Source: Lysobacteraceae bacterium PS02340
GTDB lineage: Bacteria > Pseudomonadota > Gammaproteobacteria > Xanthomonadales > Xanthomonadaceae
NCBI GenBank assembly: GCA_029959605.1
Contig: JASCOC010000016.1
Location: forward strand, 1 to 64,000
DNA length: 64,000 nt
Direction: 5' to 3'
Each line of letters begins with the position of its first letter. The stretch's first letter is position 1. Of this stretch, positions 8,617 through 17,958 are shown piece by piece. A model generated the notes under the pieces. The model did not search any database. It saw only the letters and a program-made list of their open reading frames with translations, and was not told the origin of the DNA. The translations under genes were made by a program, and so were the position numbers.

Positions 8617-9066
8617 TCAGCGCGCGCCGCGGCGGCCTGCGCCGCTCGCCAGGCGCTTCTGGAAATCGGCCGCGATATCGGCCAGCGTCACCGCCGCCAG
8701 GCGCGATCGGAGCAGCGCTTCGGCGTCGGCCATCGCGTCGCTGAGATGGGCGTTGACGGCTTTCTCGACGAGGCAGTCCGGGTCGTCGTTCGCCAGGCCG
8801 AACGCGAACGGGGCGGGCGAGCCCAACGCTGCGTGGATGTCGAGCAGGCTGATGTCGGCAAGCGGCGTCGCGAGCGACCAACCGCCGCCATGACCTTTTT
8901 CCGAGCGCACGTAGCCGTGGTCGCGCAGTCCGGCCATGGTCCGACGCACGACGACGGGATTGGTGCCCAGCATCGCCGCGATCTCGTCCGACGTCGCGCG
9001 GCCGTCGGCCTCCGCCAGATGGATGAGGACGTGGAGCATGCGGCTGAGGCGGCTGTCGGGGCGCAT
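8617..9066 (-). CDS. Rrf2-family transcriptional regulator
   Basis: A 149-residue winged-helix regulator beginning MRPDSRLSRMLHVLIHLAE, the usual Rrf2 start. The helix-turn-helix spans about residues 25-52 (SDEIAAMLGTNPVVVRRTMAGL) and the wing is EKGHGGGWSLA. IscR/NsrR proteins bind an iron-sulfur cluster through three cysteines. This protein has only one cysteine (C98), so a cluster is unlikely; it resembles the YwnA/CymR type. It is divergent from the flavin reductase at 9184, and this pairing suggests that it controls that gene. An upstream ATG at 9117 exists but gives a non-conserved extension. Confidence 0.88.
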   Translation of the reverse strand: MRPDSRLSRMLHVLIHLAEADGRATSDEIAAMLGTNPVVVRRTMAGLRDHGYVRSEKGHGGGWSLATPLADISLLDIHAALGSPAPFAFGLANDDPDCLVEKAVNAHLSDAMADAEALLRSRLAAVTLADIAADFQKRLASGAGRRGAR

Positions 9067-9128
9067 GGGGCAGGCAACGGAGCGGGCGGTCACGATACCG
9101 CATTCATGTCTCGACACTTATCGAGTTG

Positions 9129-9155
9129 CATGATGTCGGCGGCCGGCGCATCATG
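9129..9155. promoter_or_regulatory. Candidate Rrf2 operator
   Basis: CATGATG (9129-9135) and CATCATG (9149-9155) are perfect 7-bp inverted arms separated by 13 bp, with a second small dyad TCGACACTTATCGA just to the left. The site is in the 117-bp gap between the divergent regulator and flavoenzyme starts and is relatively AT-rich for this genome. Rrf2 proteins bind dyads in such positions. Confidence 0.45.
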
Positions 9156-9183
9156 AAACAACTAAAGTGACGTGAGGTGTGCG

Positions 9184-10089
9184 ATGCGATACGACACGGT
9201 GATCGTGGGGGGTGGCAGCGCCGGGCTGTCGGCGGCACAGGCCCTGGCGCGGGCGCGGCGCCGGGTGCTGGTGGTCGATGTGGGCCAGCCGCGGAACCGG
9301 TTCGCGGACGCCGTGCACAACGTGTTCGGCCACGACGGCACGCCGCCGGCCACGCTGCTGGCGCAGGGCCGCGCGGAGCTGCTGCGCTATCCCACGGTGA
9401 TGGTCATCGCGGGGGAGGCCATCGAGGCGGGCGCGAATGCGGACGGGTTCTCGGTCGTGCTCGCGGACCGACAGACGGTGCAAGCCCGCACGCTGATCCT
9501 GGCCGGCGGCGTGCGCGATGTGCTGCCGCCGCTCGACGGTCTGCAGGCGCGCTGGGGCCGCAGCGTGCTGCATTGTCCGTACTGCCACGGCTTCGAAGTC
9601 GCCGGGCGCGCGCTCGGTGTCTTCGCCGGCGATGCGATGGGCCTGCACCGGGCGCGGATGCTGCCCGACTGGGGGCCGACGATCTGCTTTCTCGAGAACG
9701 GCTTCGAGCCCGACGCCGACGACGCGCGCACGCTCGCGAACCGCGGCGTGACGCTGGAACGTGTGCCGGTCGTCGAACTGCTCGGTACTGCGCCGGCGCT
9801 GGAGGGCGTGCGTCTGAATGATGGCCGCAGCATCGCGATCGAGGCGCTGTTCGTCGGCTCGCGTGTCGAACCGGTCGACGGTCTGGCCGAGATGCTCGGC
9901 TGCGCGCAGGACACGGGTCCGCTGGGTCCGCATCTGCGCGTGGACGCGTTTCAGCAGACGAGCGTGCCCGGCGTGTTTGCGGCAGGGGATCTGAGCCAGC
10001 CGATGCACAGCGTGCCGCTCGCGGTGGCGTCGGGACTGCTCGCGGGCGTCGGCGCGCATCAGGCCCTGATCGCGGCCGACGCCGCCTGA
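9184..10089 (+). CDS. Thioredoxin-reductase-like NAD(P)/FAD oxidoreductase
   Basis: A 301-residue flavoprotein with an N-terminal FAD-binding fold (YDTVIVGGGSAGLSAAQAL, GGG at 9-11) and a redox-active pair CPYC (C131, C134) in the position used by thioredoxin reductase-like enzymes. The C-terminus has the GVFAAGDLS FAD motif. Similar proteins include low-molecular-weight disulfide reductases and the GliT-like branch. The substrate is unknown. ATG 9184 is preferred to 9172 because a GTGAGG ribosome binding site lies 7-8 bases upstream. Probably regulated by the divergent Rrf2 gene. Confidence 0.9.
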   Translation: MRYDTVIVGGGSAGLSAAQALARARRRVLVVDVGQPRNRFADAVHNVFGHDGTPPATLLAQGRAELLRYPTVMVIAGEAIEAGANADGFSVVLADRQTVQARTLILAGGVRDVLPPLDGLQARWGRSVLHCPYCHGFEVAGRALGVFAGDAMGLHRARMLPDWGPTICFLENGFEPDADDARTLANRGVTLERVPVVELLGTAPALEGVRLNDGRSIAIEALFVGSRVEPVDGLAEMLGCAQDTGPLGPHLRVDAFQQTSVPGVFAAGDLSQPMHSVPLAVASGLLAGVGAHQALIAADAA

Positions 10090-10135
10090 GCACGGGTTTC
10101 ATCGCGGGTTGCAGCGTCGCGTCGATACTCGAACG

Positions 10136-11155
10136 ATGCATCTCATCCTCGCCCTGTTACTCGCTTCGCTGCTGGTCGGCGGCATGAGCGCTCAGCCCGC
10201 ATCCGCGCAGACGCCCGCGGCCGCACGCGGCACAGCGCTCGACGCCGTGCTCGACGATGCGAGTGCGATGATGCCGCTGCGCACGGTGCTGGTCGCACGC
10301 GACGGCGCACTGATTGCCGAGCGTGGCTACCGGGGCGCGTCGACCACGCGGCCGGCGAATATCAAGTCGGCCTCGAAGACGGTGATGTCGGCGCTGGTCG
10401 GCATCGCGATCGAGCGCGGCCTGCTCGACGGCGTGGACCAGCCGGTCGCGCCGCTGCTGGCCGACCGGTTGCCGCGCGATCCCGACCCGCGTCTGGCCCA
10501 GGTCACCATCGGCCATCTGCTGTCGATGCAGGCCGGCCTGCAATCCACGTCGGGCCGCGGTTACGGGCGCTGGGTCGCGCAGCGCGACTGGGTGCGCGAC
10601 GCACTCGCGCAGCCCTTCGTCGATACGCCGGGCGGCGGCATGATCTATTCGACCGGCTCCACGCATCTGCTGTCGGCCGTGCTCGCCAAGGTCGGTGGCA
10701 AGCCGGTGCGCACGCTCGCGCGGGAATGGCTGGGCCCGCAGGCCGGCTTCGCGATCGCGTCATGGGATACCGATCCGCAGGGCCTGCATTTCGGCGGCAA
10801 CCAGATGGCGATGACGCCGCGTTCGCTGCTCGCGTTCGGCGAGCTCTACCGCAACCACGGTCGCGCCGCGTCGGGTGCGCAACTGATACCCGCGAGCTGG
10901 ATCGCGCAGTCGTGGGTCACACGCACACGTTCGGTCTACACCGGAGACGGCTATGGCTACGGCTGGTTCGCGCGCCGCATCGGCGGGCACGACGTGCGTT
11001 TCGCCTGGGGGCACGGCGGGCAGATGCTCTACATCGTGCCGTCTCTGAATCTCACCGTGGCGATGACGTCAGACGAGACCACCGTCGCCGGCTCCGGTCA
11101 CCTCGCGCAACTGCATGCGTTGCTGGGCCGGATCATCGACAGCCAGACGGTCTAG
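10136..11155 (+). CDS. Secreted serine hydrolase, class C beta-lactamase/penicillin-binding family
   Basis: A 339-residue protein with a signal peptide ending around PASAQ. The catalytic motifs of the family are visible: SASK (S78, K81) as nucleophile and general base, IYSTGS as the tyrosine motif, and GHGGQ as the KTG-equivalent. These suit an esterase or D-aminopeptidase/peptidase as well as a beta-lactamase, so no resistance claim can be made. The ATG at 10136 puts the hydrophobic leader first; the upstream ATG at 10109 would add charged residues. Its last four bases overlap the convergent small gene at 11152. Confidence 0.88.
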   Translation: MHLILALLLASLLVGGMSAQPASAQTPAAARGTALDAVLDDASAMMPLRTVLVARDGALIAERGYRGASTTRPANIKSASKTVMSALVGIAIERGLLDGVDQPVAPLLADRLPRDPDPRLAQVTIGHLLSMQAGLQSTSGRGYGRWVAQRDWVRDALAQPFVDTPGGGMIYSTGSTHLLSAVLAKVGGKPVRTLAREWLGPQAGFAIASWDTDPQGLHFGGNQMAMTPRSLLAFGELYRNHGRAASGAQLIPASWIAQSWVTRTRSVYTGDGYGYGWFARRIGGHDVRFAWGHGGQMLYIVPSLNLTVAMTSDETTVAGSGHLAQLHALLGRIIDSQTV

Positions 11156-11460
11156 CGCCTGCGCGTCGTCGGCGCCGACGTGCGGCGATGGTGCGTCGCC
11201 CATGCGGTGCGGTCGGCATAGCGCGCGGCGTAGCGCTCGCGCAGATGCCGGCTGATGCAGCTCGACAGGCCGCGGCCCGCGCGCGCTGCGGCGCAGGCCG
11301 CAGTGAACAGGCGCGGGCCGATGTCCTGCCGGCGGTAGTCGTAGACCGCGCCGTCCACGAATTCGACCGACAGCGTGTCGCCGGTGATCGCCCATGCGCG
11401 CACGCCGCTGCCGCCGTGGCGGTTGCCATAGGGCTGAAGTGGGGGCGCGGGAAAGGGCAT
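11152..11460 (-). CDS. Small KTSC-like protein of unknown function
   Basis: A 102-residue protein with the segment VEFVDGAVYDYRRQDIGPRLF, then ARAGRGLSSCISRHLRERYA. The pattern of a short beta hairpin followed by an AGRGL-SxxI-xxHxR motif resembles KTSC-type small proteins and a widespread hypothetical family whose function is unknown. The tail is basic. It overlaps the convergent serine hydrolase by 4 bp and starts 31 bp after the end of the histidine kinase gene on the same strand. Confidence 0.65.
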   Translation of the reverse strand: MPFPAPPLQPYGNRHGGSGVRAWAITGDTLSVEFVDGAVYDYRRQDIGPRLFTAACAAARAGRGLSSCISRHLRERYAARYADRTAWATHHRRTSAPTTRRR

Positions 11461-11491
11461 CGTGGCGCGTGGACCACCGCCGCCGCGGGGA

Positions 11492-14299
11492 TCAGGCCGC
11501 GTTCTGGATCGCCGCGTTCGCCGATTCCACGCTCGCCGCGAGCTCGTGCTGGCGGAACGGCTTGCTGAGGATCGTCAGGCCCGGATCGAAGTCGGCCATG
11601 CTGGTGTAGCCGGACACGATCACGATCGCGGTCTCCGGCAGACGTGCACGTACGGTGCGTGCGAGTTCGGCGCCGGTCATGCCCGGCATCAGGTGGTCGG
11701 TGACCAGCACGGCGGGCGTCAGGCCATCGTCGAGCGCGCGCAGCGCCTCCTCGGCGGAGCTGGCCTCGACGATGCGATAGCCCATGTCCTCGAGCGCGTC
11801 GGAGGTGCACATGCGCACCGAATCCTCGTCGTCGACCACCAGTGCGGTGCCGCGGTTGTCCCCAGTGATGCTCACGGTCGTGTCCTCGTCTTCGGATGTG
11901 GCGCCGGGGTGAGAACCCACCGGCAGCCAGAGATGGATGGTGGTGCCGGCGCCGGGCGTGCTGTCGATCGTCAAACGGCCGCCGAGCTGCGAGGCGAGCC
12001 CGTGCGCCATCGACAGGCCCAGGCCGGTGCCCTTGCCGATGCCCTTGGTCGAGAAGAACGGCTCGATCGCGCGCTGGCGCGTCTGCTCGTCCATGCCCAC
12101 GCCGGTGTCGGCAACCGACACCACGACGTAGCGGCCGGGCGCGATGCGCGCGTCATCGGACACGCGGGCATTGCGCGCGCCGAGCGTCAGCGTGCCGCCT
12201 TCGGGCATCGCGTCGCAGGCGTTGACGCTGAGATTGAGGATCGCCATTTCCAGCTGGTTCGGATCGGCCACCGCGGGCAACAGGTCGTCGGCGATGTCGA
12301 GCACGAGGCGCACTCGCGGACTGCTGGAACTGTCGACCAGTTCGGCCATGCCCGAGACCAGCGTCGCGACGTCGACATCCAGCGTCTGCAGCGGCTGCCG
12401 GCGCGCGAACGACAGCAGGCGCTGCACCAGCGTGGCCGCGCGATCTGCGGACTGGCGGGCGACGCCGAGCATGCGCGCGCGTCGCTCGGTCTTCGCGTCG
12501 GGATCGGAGGCGAGATCGAGCGCGGTGACGATCGGGGTCAGCAGATTGTTGAAGTCGTGGGCGACGCCGCCGGTCAGCTGGCCGATCGCTTCGAGCTTCT
12601 GCGACTGGCGCAGCGCTTCTTCGGCATTGCGTCGATCGGTCGTGTCGATCGCTTCGGGCACCACGGCGATGATGCGGCCGTCTTCCCGGATCGGTCGCAG
12701 CGACAGATCGTGGCTGCGCCGCCCGCCCGGCAGATCCAGCTGGATCTCGTCGCGCACGGTCTCGCCGGCCGCGGCGCGTTCGAACATCGCGCGGATCCGG
12801 GCCGGCATGCCGGGCGTTCCGCTGAACCACGGCGTGTCCCACAGCGGCACGCCGACCAGATCCTCGAAACCGGCGCCGATGGCGTCGAGCACGGGCTGGT
12901 TGGCGTCGGTGACGATGCCCTCGGGCGTGCACATGCCCTGCAACTGGTAGCTGGTTTCGAACAGCGTGCGCAGCTGCGCCTGCGAACGGGCGAGCGCGTC
13001 GGCCGCGGCGTTGATGTCGGTGACGTCGCGCGCGCTGCAGTAGTAGCGCCCGCCCTCGGGCGTCGCCACCCACGACAGCGTGCGCAGGCCGCCGGCGCGC
13101 GTGCGCCAGCGGTTCTCGAAGCGCAGCACCGGCTTGCCGGCACGCAGGGTGTCGAGCACGGACTGCGTCACCAGGTGATCGTCGGGGCTGACGTGGTCCA
13201 TCCAGCGATGGCCCACGAGCGATTCGACCGGCCAGCCCAGCAGCTGTTCCCAGGCCGGATTGACGGTTTCGATAATGCCGTCGGGATCGACGACGGCGAG
13301 AAGATCGGGCGTGACCTGCCACGTCAGCGAGCGTTCGCGCGCGCGTTCGATGACCTGGCGTTCGAGGTTGCTGTTGAGACTGCGGAGCTCCGCCTCGCGC
13401 GCCTGCAGCGCGAGGTCCGACAGATGCCGGGCGGTCACGTCGACGCCCTGGACGAAGATGCCGACGACGTCCTGACCGTCATTGATCGGCTGGAACACGA
13501 AATCCACGTAACGCTCGGCCGAGGCGCCACCGGGCGTGGTCTGCACGATGTACTGCGCACCGTCCGCCGAGAACGCCTTGCCACTGCGATAGACCTCGTC
13601 GAGCAGGGTCAGATAGCCCTGCCGGACCGCATCGGGCAGCGCATCGACGACGCGCTTGCCGAGCACATCCCCGCGATCACCGATCAACGTCTGGTAGGCG
13701 GGATTGAGATATGCGAACACATGCTCGGGGCCGGTCAGCATCGCCATGAAGGTCGGCGCCTGCTGGAACATGCGGCCCAGCTGGGCCACATCGGCGCGCA
13801 GGCGACGCTCGTTCTGCACCTTGCGGGTGACGTCGGTGGTGATGTTGAGCAGACCGATGACCTGGTCCTGCTCGTCGCGGACCGGCGAGTACGAGAAGGT
13901 CCAGAAGGTCTCTTCGGGAAAGCCGTTGCGCTGCATCGTCAGCGGCATGTCCTCGTGCAGCGTCGGCACACCGGCGAACACGCTGTCGACGAGCGGGCGG
14001 ATGTCGTCCCAGACGTCGGACCAGATCGTCTGCAAGGGCTGGCCGAGCGCGTGCACTTCCTTGGCGCCCAAGTGCGGTGCGTAGGCGTCGTTGTAGAACA
14101 GCGTCAGCTCCGGGCCCCAGCACAGGCACATCGCGAAGCGCGATTCGAGCATCAGGCCCATCGCGGTGCGCAGCGATTGCGGCCAGCCGCTGATCGGACC
14201 GATCGACGTCGTCGACCAGTCGTGCGCCGCGATGCGCTGCGCCATCACGCTCGATCCGGGCAGAAATTCGGGCTGGGTGGCGGGCGCGTCGGACGTCAC
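11492..14299 (-). CDS. Hybrid sensor histidine kinase with PAS domains and receiver
   Basis: A 935-residue soluble hybrid kinase. Up to four PAS-like domains are visible at about 30-160, 170-290, 320-430 and 440-555. A HisKA domain follows with phospho-accepting H581 in [11 protein letters not shown]. The HATPase domain has N694, DTGVGMD and [11 protein letters not shown], and the C-terminal receiver (about 815-930) has the phospho-aspartate D868 in [12 protein letters not shown]. No transmembrane segment is evident, so it probably senses a cytoplasmic cue. There is no DNA-binding regulator next to it, so its partner must lie elsewhere or phosphorelay ends in its own receiver. It precedes the small 102-residue gene on the same strand. 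Confidence 0.93.
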   Translation of the reverse strand: MTSDAPATQPEFLPGSSVMAQRIAAHDWSTTSIGPISGWPQSLRTAMGLMLESRFAMCLCWGPELTLFYNDAYAPHLGAKEVHALGQPLQTIWSDVWDDIRPLVDSVFAGVPTLHEDMPLTMQRNGFPEETFWTFSYSPVRDEQDQVIGLLNITTDVTRKVQNERRLRADVAQLGRMFQQAPTFMAMLTGPEHVFAYLNPAYQTLIGDRGDVLGKRVVDALPDAVRQGYLTLLDEVYRSGKAFSADGAQYIVQTTPGGASAERYVDFVFQPINDGQDVVGIFVQGVDVTARHLSDLALQAREAELRSLNSNLERQVIERARERSLTWQVTPDLLAVVDPDGIIETVNPAWEQLLGWPVESLVGHRWMDHVSPDDHLVTQSVLDTLRAGKPVLRFENRWRTRAGGLRTLSWVATPEGGRYYCSARDVTDINAAADALARSQAQLRTLFETSYQLQGMCTPEGIVTDANQPVLDAIGAGFEDLVGVPLWDTPWFSGTPGMPARIRAMFERAAAGETVRDEIQLDLPGGRRSHDLSLRPIREDGRIIAVVPEAIDTTDRRNAEEALRQSQKLEAIGQLTGGVAHDFNNLLTPIVTALDLASDPDAKTERRARMLGVARQSADRAATLVQRLLSFARRQPLQTLDVDVATLVSGMAELVDSSSSPRVRLVLDIADDLLPAVADPNQLEMAILNLSVNACDAMPEGGTLTLGARNARVSDDARIAPGRYVVVSVADTGVGMDEQTRQRAIEPFFSTKGIGKGTGLGLSMAHGLASQLGGRLTIDSTPGAGTTIHLWLPVGSHPGATSEDEDTTVSITGDNRGTALVVDDEDSVRMCTSDALEDMGYRIVEASSAEEALRALDDGLTPAVLVTDHLMPGMTGAELARTVRARLPETAIVIVSGYTSMADFDPGLTILSKPFRQHELAASVESANAAIQNAA

Positions 14300-14367
14300 G
14301 AAGGGCGCGGGCAGGTGTGAGGACGGCGCATCCTGCCACAGGGTGTCGTGGTGACGTGATGAGGAGG

Positions 14368-15078
14368 TCAGCGCAGACGCGTCTGCAGTGCGGCGGCGTT
14401 CGGAATCGCGTGTCCGGCGGCGGTGTTGTCGAACACCACCCAGGCATCGTCTGGCCCGGCGCGCACGGCGATCGCGATCGCGTCGAGCGCTTTGGCGTCG
14501 TAGTCGCCGTAGTAGATATTCGGCTGGCCGTGCCAGCGCCAGTAACCGAAGCGCGCGCTGCCGCCCGGCCGCGCGTCATCCCCGTGACGGGCGGGATCGG
14601 CGGCCACGCGCGCTACATGGTGCCGCGCCAGCAGCGCATCGGCCTGCGGCACGAGCCAGCTGGCGTGTCGCGCCTCGCAGGCCACGCGACCGGGCCAGCG
14701 CCGCGCCAGCATCGCGAAGAACGTGGCCGCGGTGCGGGCGTCGAAGGCCAGGCTCGGCGGCAGCTGCACCAGCACGCAATCCAGTTTGTCGCCGAGAGCG
14801 CCTGCCGCTTCGAAGAACGCATCGAGCGCGGCGCCGCAACCGGCCAGCCGCGCGTCGTGGGTGATCGTTTTCGGTAGCTTGATCGAGAAGCGGAAGCCGG
14901 CGGGCACGCTGTCGGCCCAGCGGGCGTAGGTCGTGGCGCGGTGCGGCTTGTAGAAGGACGAGTTGATCTCCACCGCATCGAAACGCGTGGCATAGCGTGC
15001 CAGCATGCTGTCGCCGGTGCCGAACAGCGCCGCATCGCGCGACGCGATCGACCAGCCGGCGCAGCCGATGCGGATCAC
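14368..15078 (-). CDS. DUF72 family TIM-barrel protein (YecE-like)
   Basis: A 236-residue DUF72 protein. Signature segments are IRIGCAGWSI at the start, YATRFDAVEINSSFY, FRFSIKLPKTITHD, an LVQLPPSL strand and the NNTAxGHA-like end (VFDNTAAGHAIPNA). Members form TIM barrels; their reaction is not established. The GTG start at 15078 is chosen because the protein then begins exactly at the conserved motif and forms a GTGA overlap with the stop of the upstream flavodoxin-like gene, implying translational coupling. Confidence 0.9.
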   Translation of the reverse strand: MIRIGCAGWSIASRDAALFGTGDSMLARYATRFDAVEINSSFYKPHRATTYARWADSVPAGFRFSIKLPKTITHDARLAGCGAALDAFFEAAGALGDKLDCVLVQLPPSLAFDARTAATFFAMLARRWPGRVACEARHASWLVPQADALLARHHVARVAADPARHGDDARPGGSARFGYWRWHGQPNIYYGDYDAKALDAIAIAVRAGPDDAWVVFDNTAAGHAIPNAAALQTRLR

Positions 15079-15695
15079 CCGTCGCCGCGCTTTGGTTTCG
15101 GGTAGGGCTGGGCCTGCAGCACACGGGCGAGATGCACCGCGTTCGAGGCGATCGTGGCGATGGTCTCGGCGACCTTGTCCGGCGTCTGTTTCAGATCCTT
15201 GTAGTCGACCGCGCCCATCGCCTCGCCGACCCAGTACGGCGGGCTGCCGCCGGGAATCGTGAAGCCGACATCGGTCAGGCCCTGGTAGAGCTGCGCGCAG
15301 ACGTGGTGGGCGCCGTCCTCGTTGCCGACGACCGCGGCGACCGCGACCTTGCCGAACGTCGGATACACGCCGTCGTCGTCGATCTCGCCGAGCACCGCGT
15401 CCAGCCGTTCCAGCACGCGCTGGGCGATGCTCGAGGGGTGGCCCATCCAGATCGGCGTCGCCACGACCAGGATCTCCGCGTCCATGATCCGCTTGCGTAA
15501 TTCGGGCCACTGGTCGCCATCGCCTTCGTCGGCGGTCACGCCCGGCTTGACGTCGTAGTCGGCGACGCGCGCGCTGCCGGTCGTCGCGCCGTGGCTGGCG
15601 AGTGCCTCGAGCACCTGGTCGAGCAGCTTCTGTGTGGACGACGGCGCATCGCCGGATTTGAGAGTGCAGTTCAGGCCGAACGCGGTGATGGACAT
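15075..15695 (-). CDS. Flavodoxin-fold NAD(P)H-dependent oxidoreductase
   Basis: A 206-residue flavodoxin-like protein. The N-terminus MSITAFGLNCTLKSG carries the FMN phosphate loop, and ATPIWMGHPSS and GNEDGAHH match the flavin-binding strands of the NADPH-dependent FMN reductase/WrbA-related group. Its substrate cannot be told from sequence. The ATG at 15695 fits family N-termini; a longer frame extends to 15851 without homology. The stop overlaps the DUF72 start by 4 bp (15075-15078). Confidence 0.88.
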   Translation of the reverse strand: MSITAFGLNCTLKSGDAPSSTQKLLDQVLEALASHGATTGSARVADYDVKPGVTADEGDGDQWPELRKRIMDAEILVVATPIWMGHPSSIAQRVLERLDAVLGEIDDDGVYPTFGKVAVAAVVGNEDGAHHVCAQLYQGLTDVGFTIPGGSPPYWVGEAMGAVDYKDLKQTPDKVAETIATIASNAVHLARVLQAQPYPKPKRGDG

Positions 15696-15881
15696 GCGCG
15701 GACTCGCAACGGACAGGGGACGTGGACTGTCTAAGGCAGGGCGTCCAGTCGCCGTCATCGCGTCGCGTTCAGGCCTGCGTCGCTGAACCGTCGGTGCCAC
15801 TGCAACGCTGTGGTCGACGCGTGCCGGTGACGGCGATGTTGCGATGCACAATAATGGTCAGTCCTGTACCGGAGACCGGCC

Positions 15882-17084
15882 ATGGCCCCCGCACCGGCGC
15901 TTCCCGATCGCCGCACCCGCACCCTCATCCTGTTCGCGCTGGCGATGGGCGGCTTCGCGATCGGCACCAGCGAATTCGCGATGATGGGGCTGATGCCGAA
16001 CCTCACGCGCGGCTTCGGCGTCGACGAGCCCGCGGTCGGCCATCTGATCAGCAGCTACGCGATCGGCGTCGTCGTCGGCGCACCGCTGCTCGCGATCCTC
16101 GGTGCGCGGCTGCCGCGTCGTCGCCTGCTGCTGGCGCTGATGGGCTTCTATGCGCTCGGCAATCTGGCCAGCGCGCTGGCGCCGAACTACGCGACGATGC
16201 TGGTCGCGCGCTTCGTCGCCGGCCTGCCGCATGGCGCGTATTTCGGTGTGGCGATGCTCGTCGCCGCGTCGGTCAGTCCACCCGCGCAACGCGGCGCTGC
16301 GGTCAGTCGCGTGCTGCTGGGCCTGTCGATCGCGATCCTCGTCGGCAATCCGCTGGCGACCTGGCTCGGCCAGCAGCTGAGCTGGCGCTGGACGTTCGCG
16401 CTGGTGTCGGTGCTGTCGGTGCTGACCGTGGTGCTGGTCGCGCGCTTCCTCGCGCCCGATCCCGCCGAGCCGGCGCAGACGCCGATGCGCGAACTGCGCG
16501 CGTTCAACACCTCGCAGGTCTGGTACGCATTGCTGATCGGCGCGGTCGGCTTCGCCGGCATGTTCTGCGTCTTCAGTTATCTCGCGCCGACGCTGATCAA
16601 CGTGACGCGTGTGGCCGAGTCGTGGATTCCGGTGGCGCTGGCGGCCTTCGGCGTCGGCGCGATCCTCGGCAACATCGCCGGTGGCTGGCTGGTCGATCGC
16701 CTGCAGTTCCGCGCGGTGCCGGTGATCCTCGGCTGGTCGCTGCTGGTGCTGCTGCTGTTCCCGCTCGCGACCGCCGCGCCGTGGTCGATCCTGCCGGCGA
16801 TCGTCGCGGTCGGCACGATGGGCGCGCTGGCCCCGGTGCTGCAGACGCGGCTGATGGATGTCGCCGGCGAGGCGCAGACACTCGCCGCTGCGTCCAACCA
16901 CGCGGCGTTCAATACCGCGAACGCACTCGGTCCGTGGCTCGGCGGCATCGCGATCAGCGCCGGACTGGGCTGGACGTCGACGGGTTACGTCGGCGCCGCC
17001 ACCGCGGCCGCGGGTTTGCTGATCTATGCCTGGGCGCGTCGCGCCGAACGGCGTCGCCAGCCAGAGGCGCCCTCGACCTGCTGA
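15882..17084 (+). CDS. MFS transporter, AraJ-like
   Basis: A 400-residue, 12-helix major facilitator. It begins with the first helix FALAMGGFAIGTSEFAMMGL, the hallmark of the AraJ/YdhP/PbuE drug- or sugar-efflux branch, and has the loop 2-3 motif GARLPRRRLLLAL. It probably exports small molecules in exchange for protons; the substrate is unknown. It is divergent from the flavodoxin gene (186 bp apart). Confidence 0.9.
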   Translation: MAPAPALPDRRTRTLILFALAMGGFAIGTSEFAMMGLMPNLTRGFGVDEPAVGHLISSYAIGVVVGAPLLAILGARLPRRRLLLALMGFYALGNLASALAPNYATMLVARFVAGLPHGAYFGVAMLVAASVSPPAQRGAAVSRVLLGLSIAILVGNPLATWLGQQLSWRWTFALVSVLSVLTVVLVARFLAPDPAEPAQTPMRELRAFNTSQVWYALLIGAVGFAGMFCVFSYLAPTLINVTRVAESWIPVALAAFGVGAILGNIAGGWLVDRLQFRAVPVILGWSLLVLLLFPLATAAPWSILPAIVAVGTMGALAPVLQTRLMDVAGEAQTLAAASNHAAFNTANALGPWLGGIAISAGLGWTSTGYVGAATAAAGLLIYAWARRAERRRQPEAPSTC

Positions 17085-17164
17085 CCCGTCGGCGCGTCGC
17101 CTTCACGTCCGTCGCCCGCCGCGCTGCCGACACTGCGCGCTGATTCCTGACGGGAGTGCGACAC

Positions 17165-17872
17165 ATGGCAACGCGAAGCAGCAAGGGCGCGAAGGACGCG
17201 CAGACGATCGCGAAACTGATCGAGGACATCGACATCACGATGTTCACCACCGTGGGCCCGGGTGGCTATCTGGTGAGCCGGCCGCTGTCGACGCAGAAGG
17301 CGCAGTTCGACGGTGAGCGCGTGTGGTTCTTCGTCGCCTCCGACAGCCCGAAGGTCGCCGAGATCGCGCGCAATTCGAAGGTCAACCTGGCCTACGCGTC
17401 CAAGGGCCGCAACACCTACGTGTCGATCACCGGCGATGCCTACGTCAACGAGGACCCGGCGAAGATCGAGGCGTTCTGGAACGATGCGCTCAAGGCCTAC
17501 TTCCCGCGCGGCGTCAACGATCCGAAGCTGACGCTGATCGAAGTGCAGGCGCACACCGCCGAGTACTGGGACGGCCCGGGTTCGCTGATCGGCAAGGCCA
17601 TCGCCTTCGCCGTCGCGCGCGTGACCAAGCGCGAGGAAGTGATGGGCGAGAACCGCATCGTCAATCTGCGCGGCCCCAACAAGACCTCGAAGCTGCCGCC
17701 GTCCCACGCCGATGCCCGCGGCGGTGCGAAGAAGGCTGCGAAGAAGACCACCAAGAAGGCGGCCGGCAAGACCGCGTCACCGAAGCCGGCCACGGCCGCC
17801 AAGAAGGCCGCGACGCAGCGCACCGCCAGGACCGGCAAGCGCGCAGTGAAGAAGACCGCCGCGCGAAGCTGA
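17165..17872 (+). CDS. PNPOx-fold general stress protein with histone-H1-like tail
   Basis: A 235-residue protein. Residues 10-165 match the pyridoxamine 5'-phosphate oxidase-like split-barrel, general-stress-protein-26 type (MFTTVGPGGYLVSRPLST, VWFFVASDSPKVAEI), which usually binds a flavin. Residues about 188-235 are a Lys/Ala/Thr tail with AAKKTTKKAAGKT repeats, like bacterial histone-H1-type or HU tails, and should be disordered and bind nucleic acid. ATG 17165 has GGGAG about 8 bases upstream; ATG 17156 is an alternative. Confidence 0.88.
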   Translation: MATRSSKGAKDAQTIAKLIEDIDITMFTTVGPGGYLVSRPLSTQKAQFDGERVWFFVASDSPKVAEIARNSKVNLAYASKGRNTYVSITGDAYVNEDPAKIEAFWNDALKAYFPRGVNDPKLTLIEVQAHTAEYWDGPGSLIGKAIAFAVARVTKREEVMGENRIVNLRGPNKTSKLPPSHADARGGAKKAAKKTTKKAAGKTASPKPATAAKKAATQRTARTGKRAVKKTAARS

Positions 17873-17958
17873 GCCGCAGGTCCGCGCCGATGGCGCTCCG
17901 GTGTGCCGCGGCCCGGTTGCCGCGGCCCACTACGCCGCCCGATCTTCCGAGTCCTGCC

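Noticed and set aside
10136-11155. Calling the serine hydrolase an antibiotic-resistance beta-lactamase
   Set aside because: The SxxK, Tyr and HGG-type motifs are shared with esterases and peptidases, and no resistance context or ampR-like regulator is present.
11462-14320. A very long open frame on the plus strand opposite the histidine kinase gene
   Set aside because: It is the complement of a kinase with intact motifs, rich in Arg, His, Gln and Gly as expected of antisense frames in GC-rich DNA, and shows no domain.
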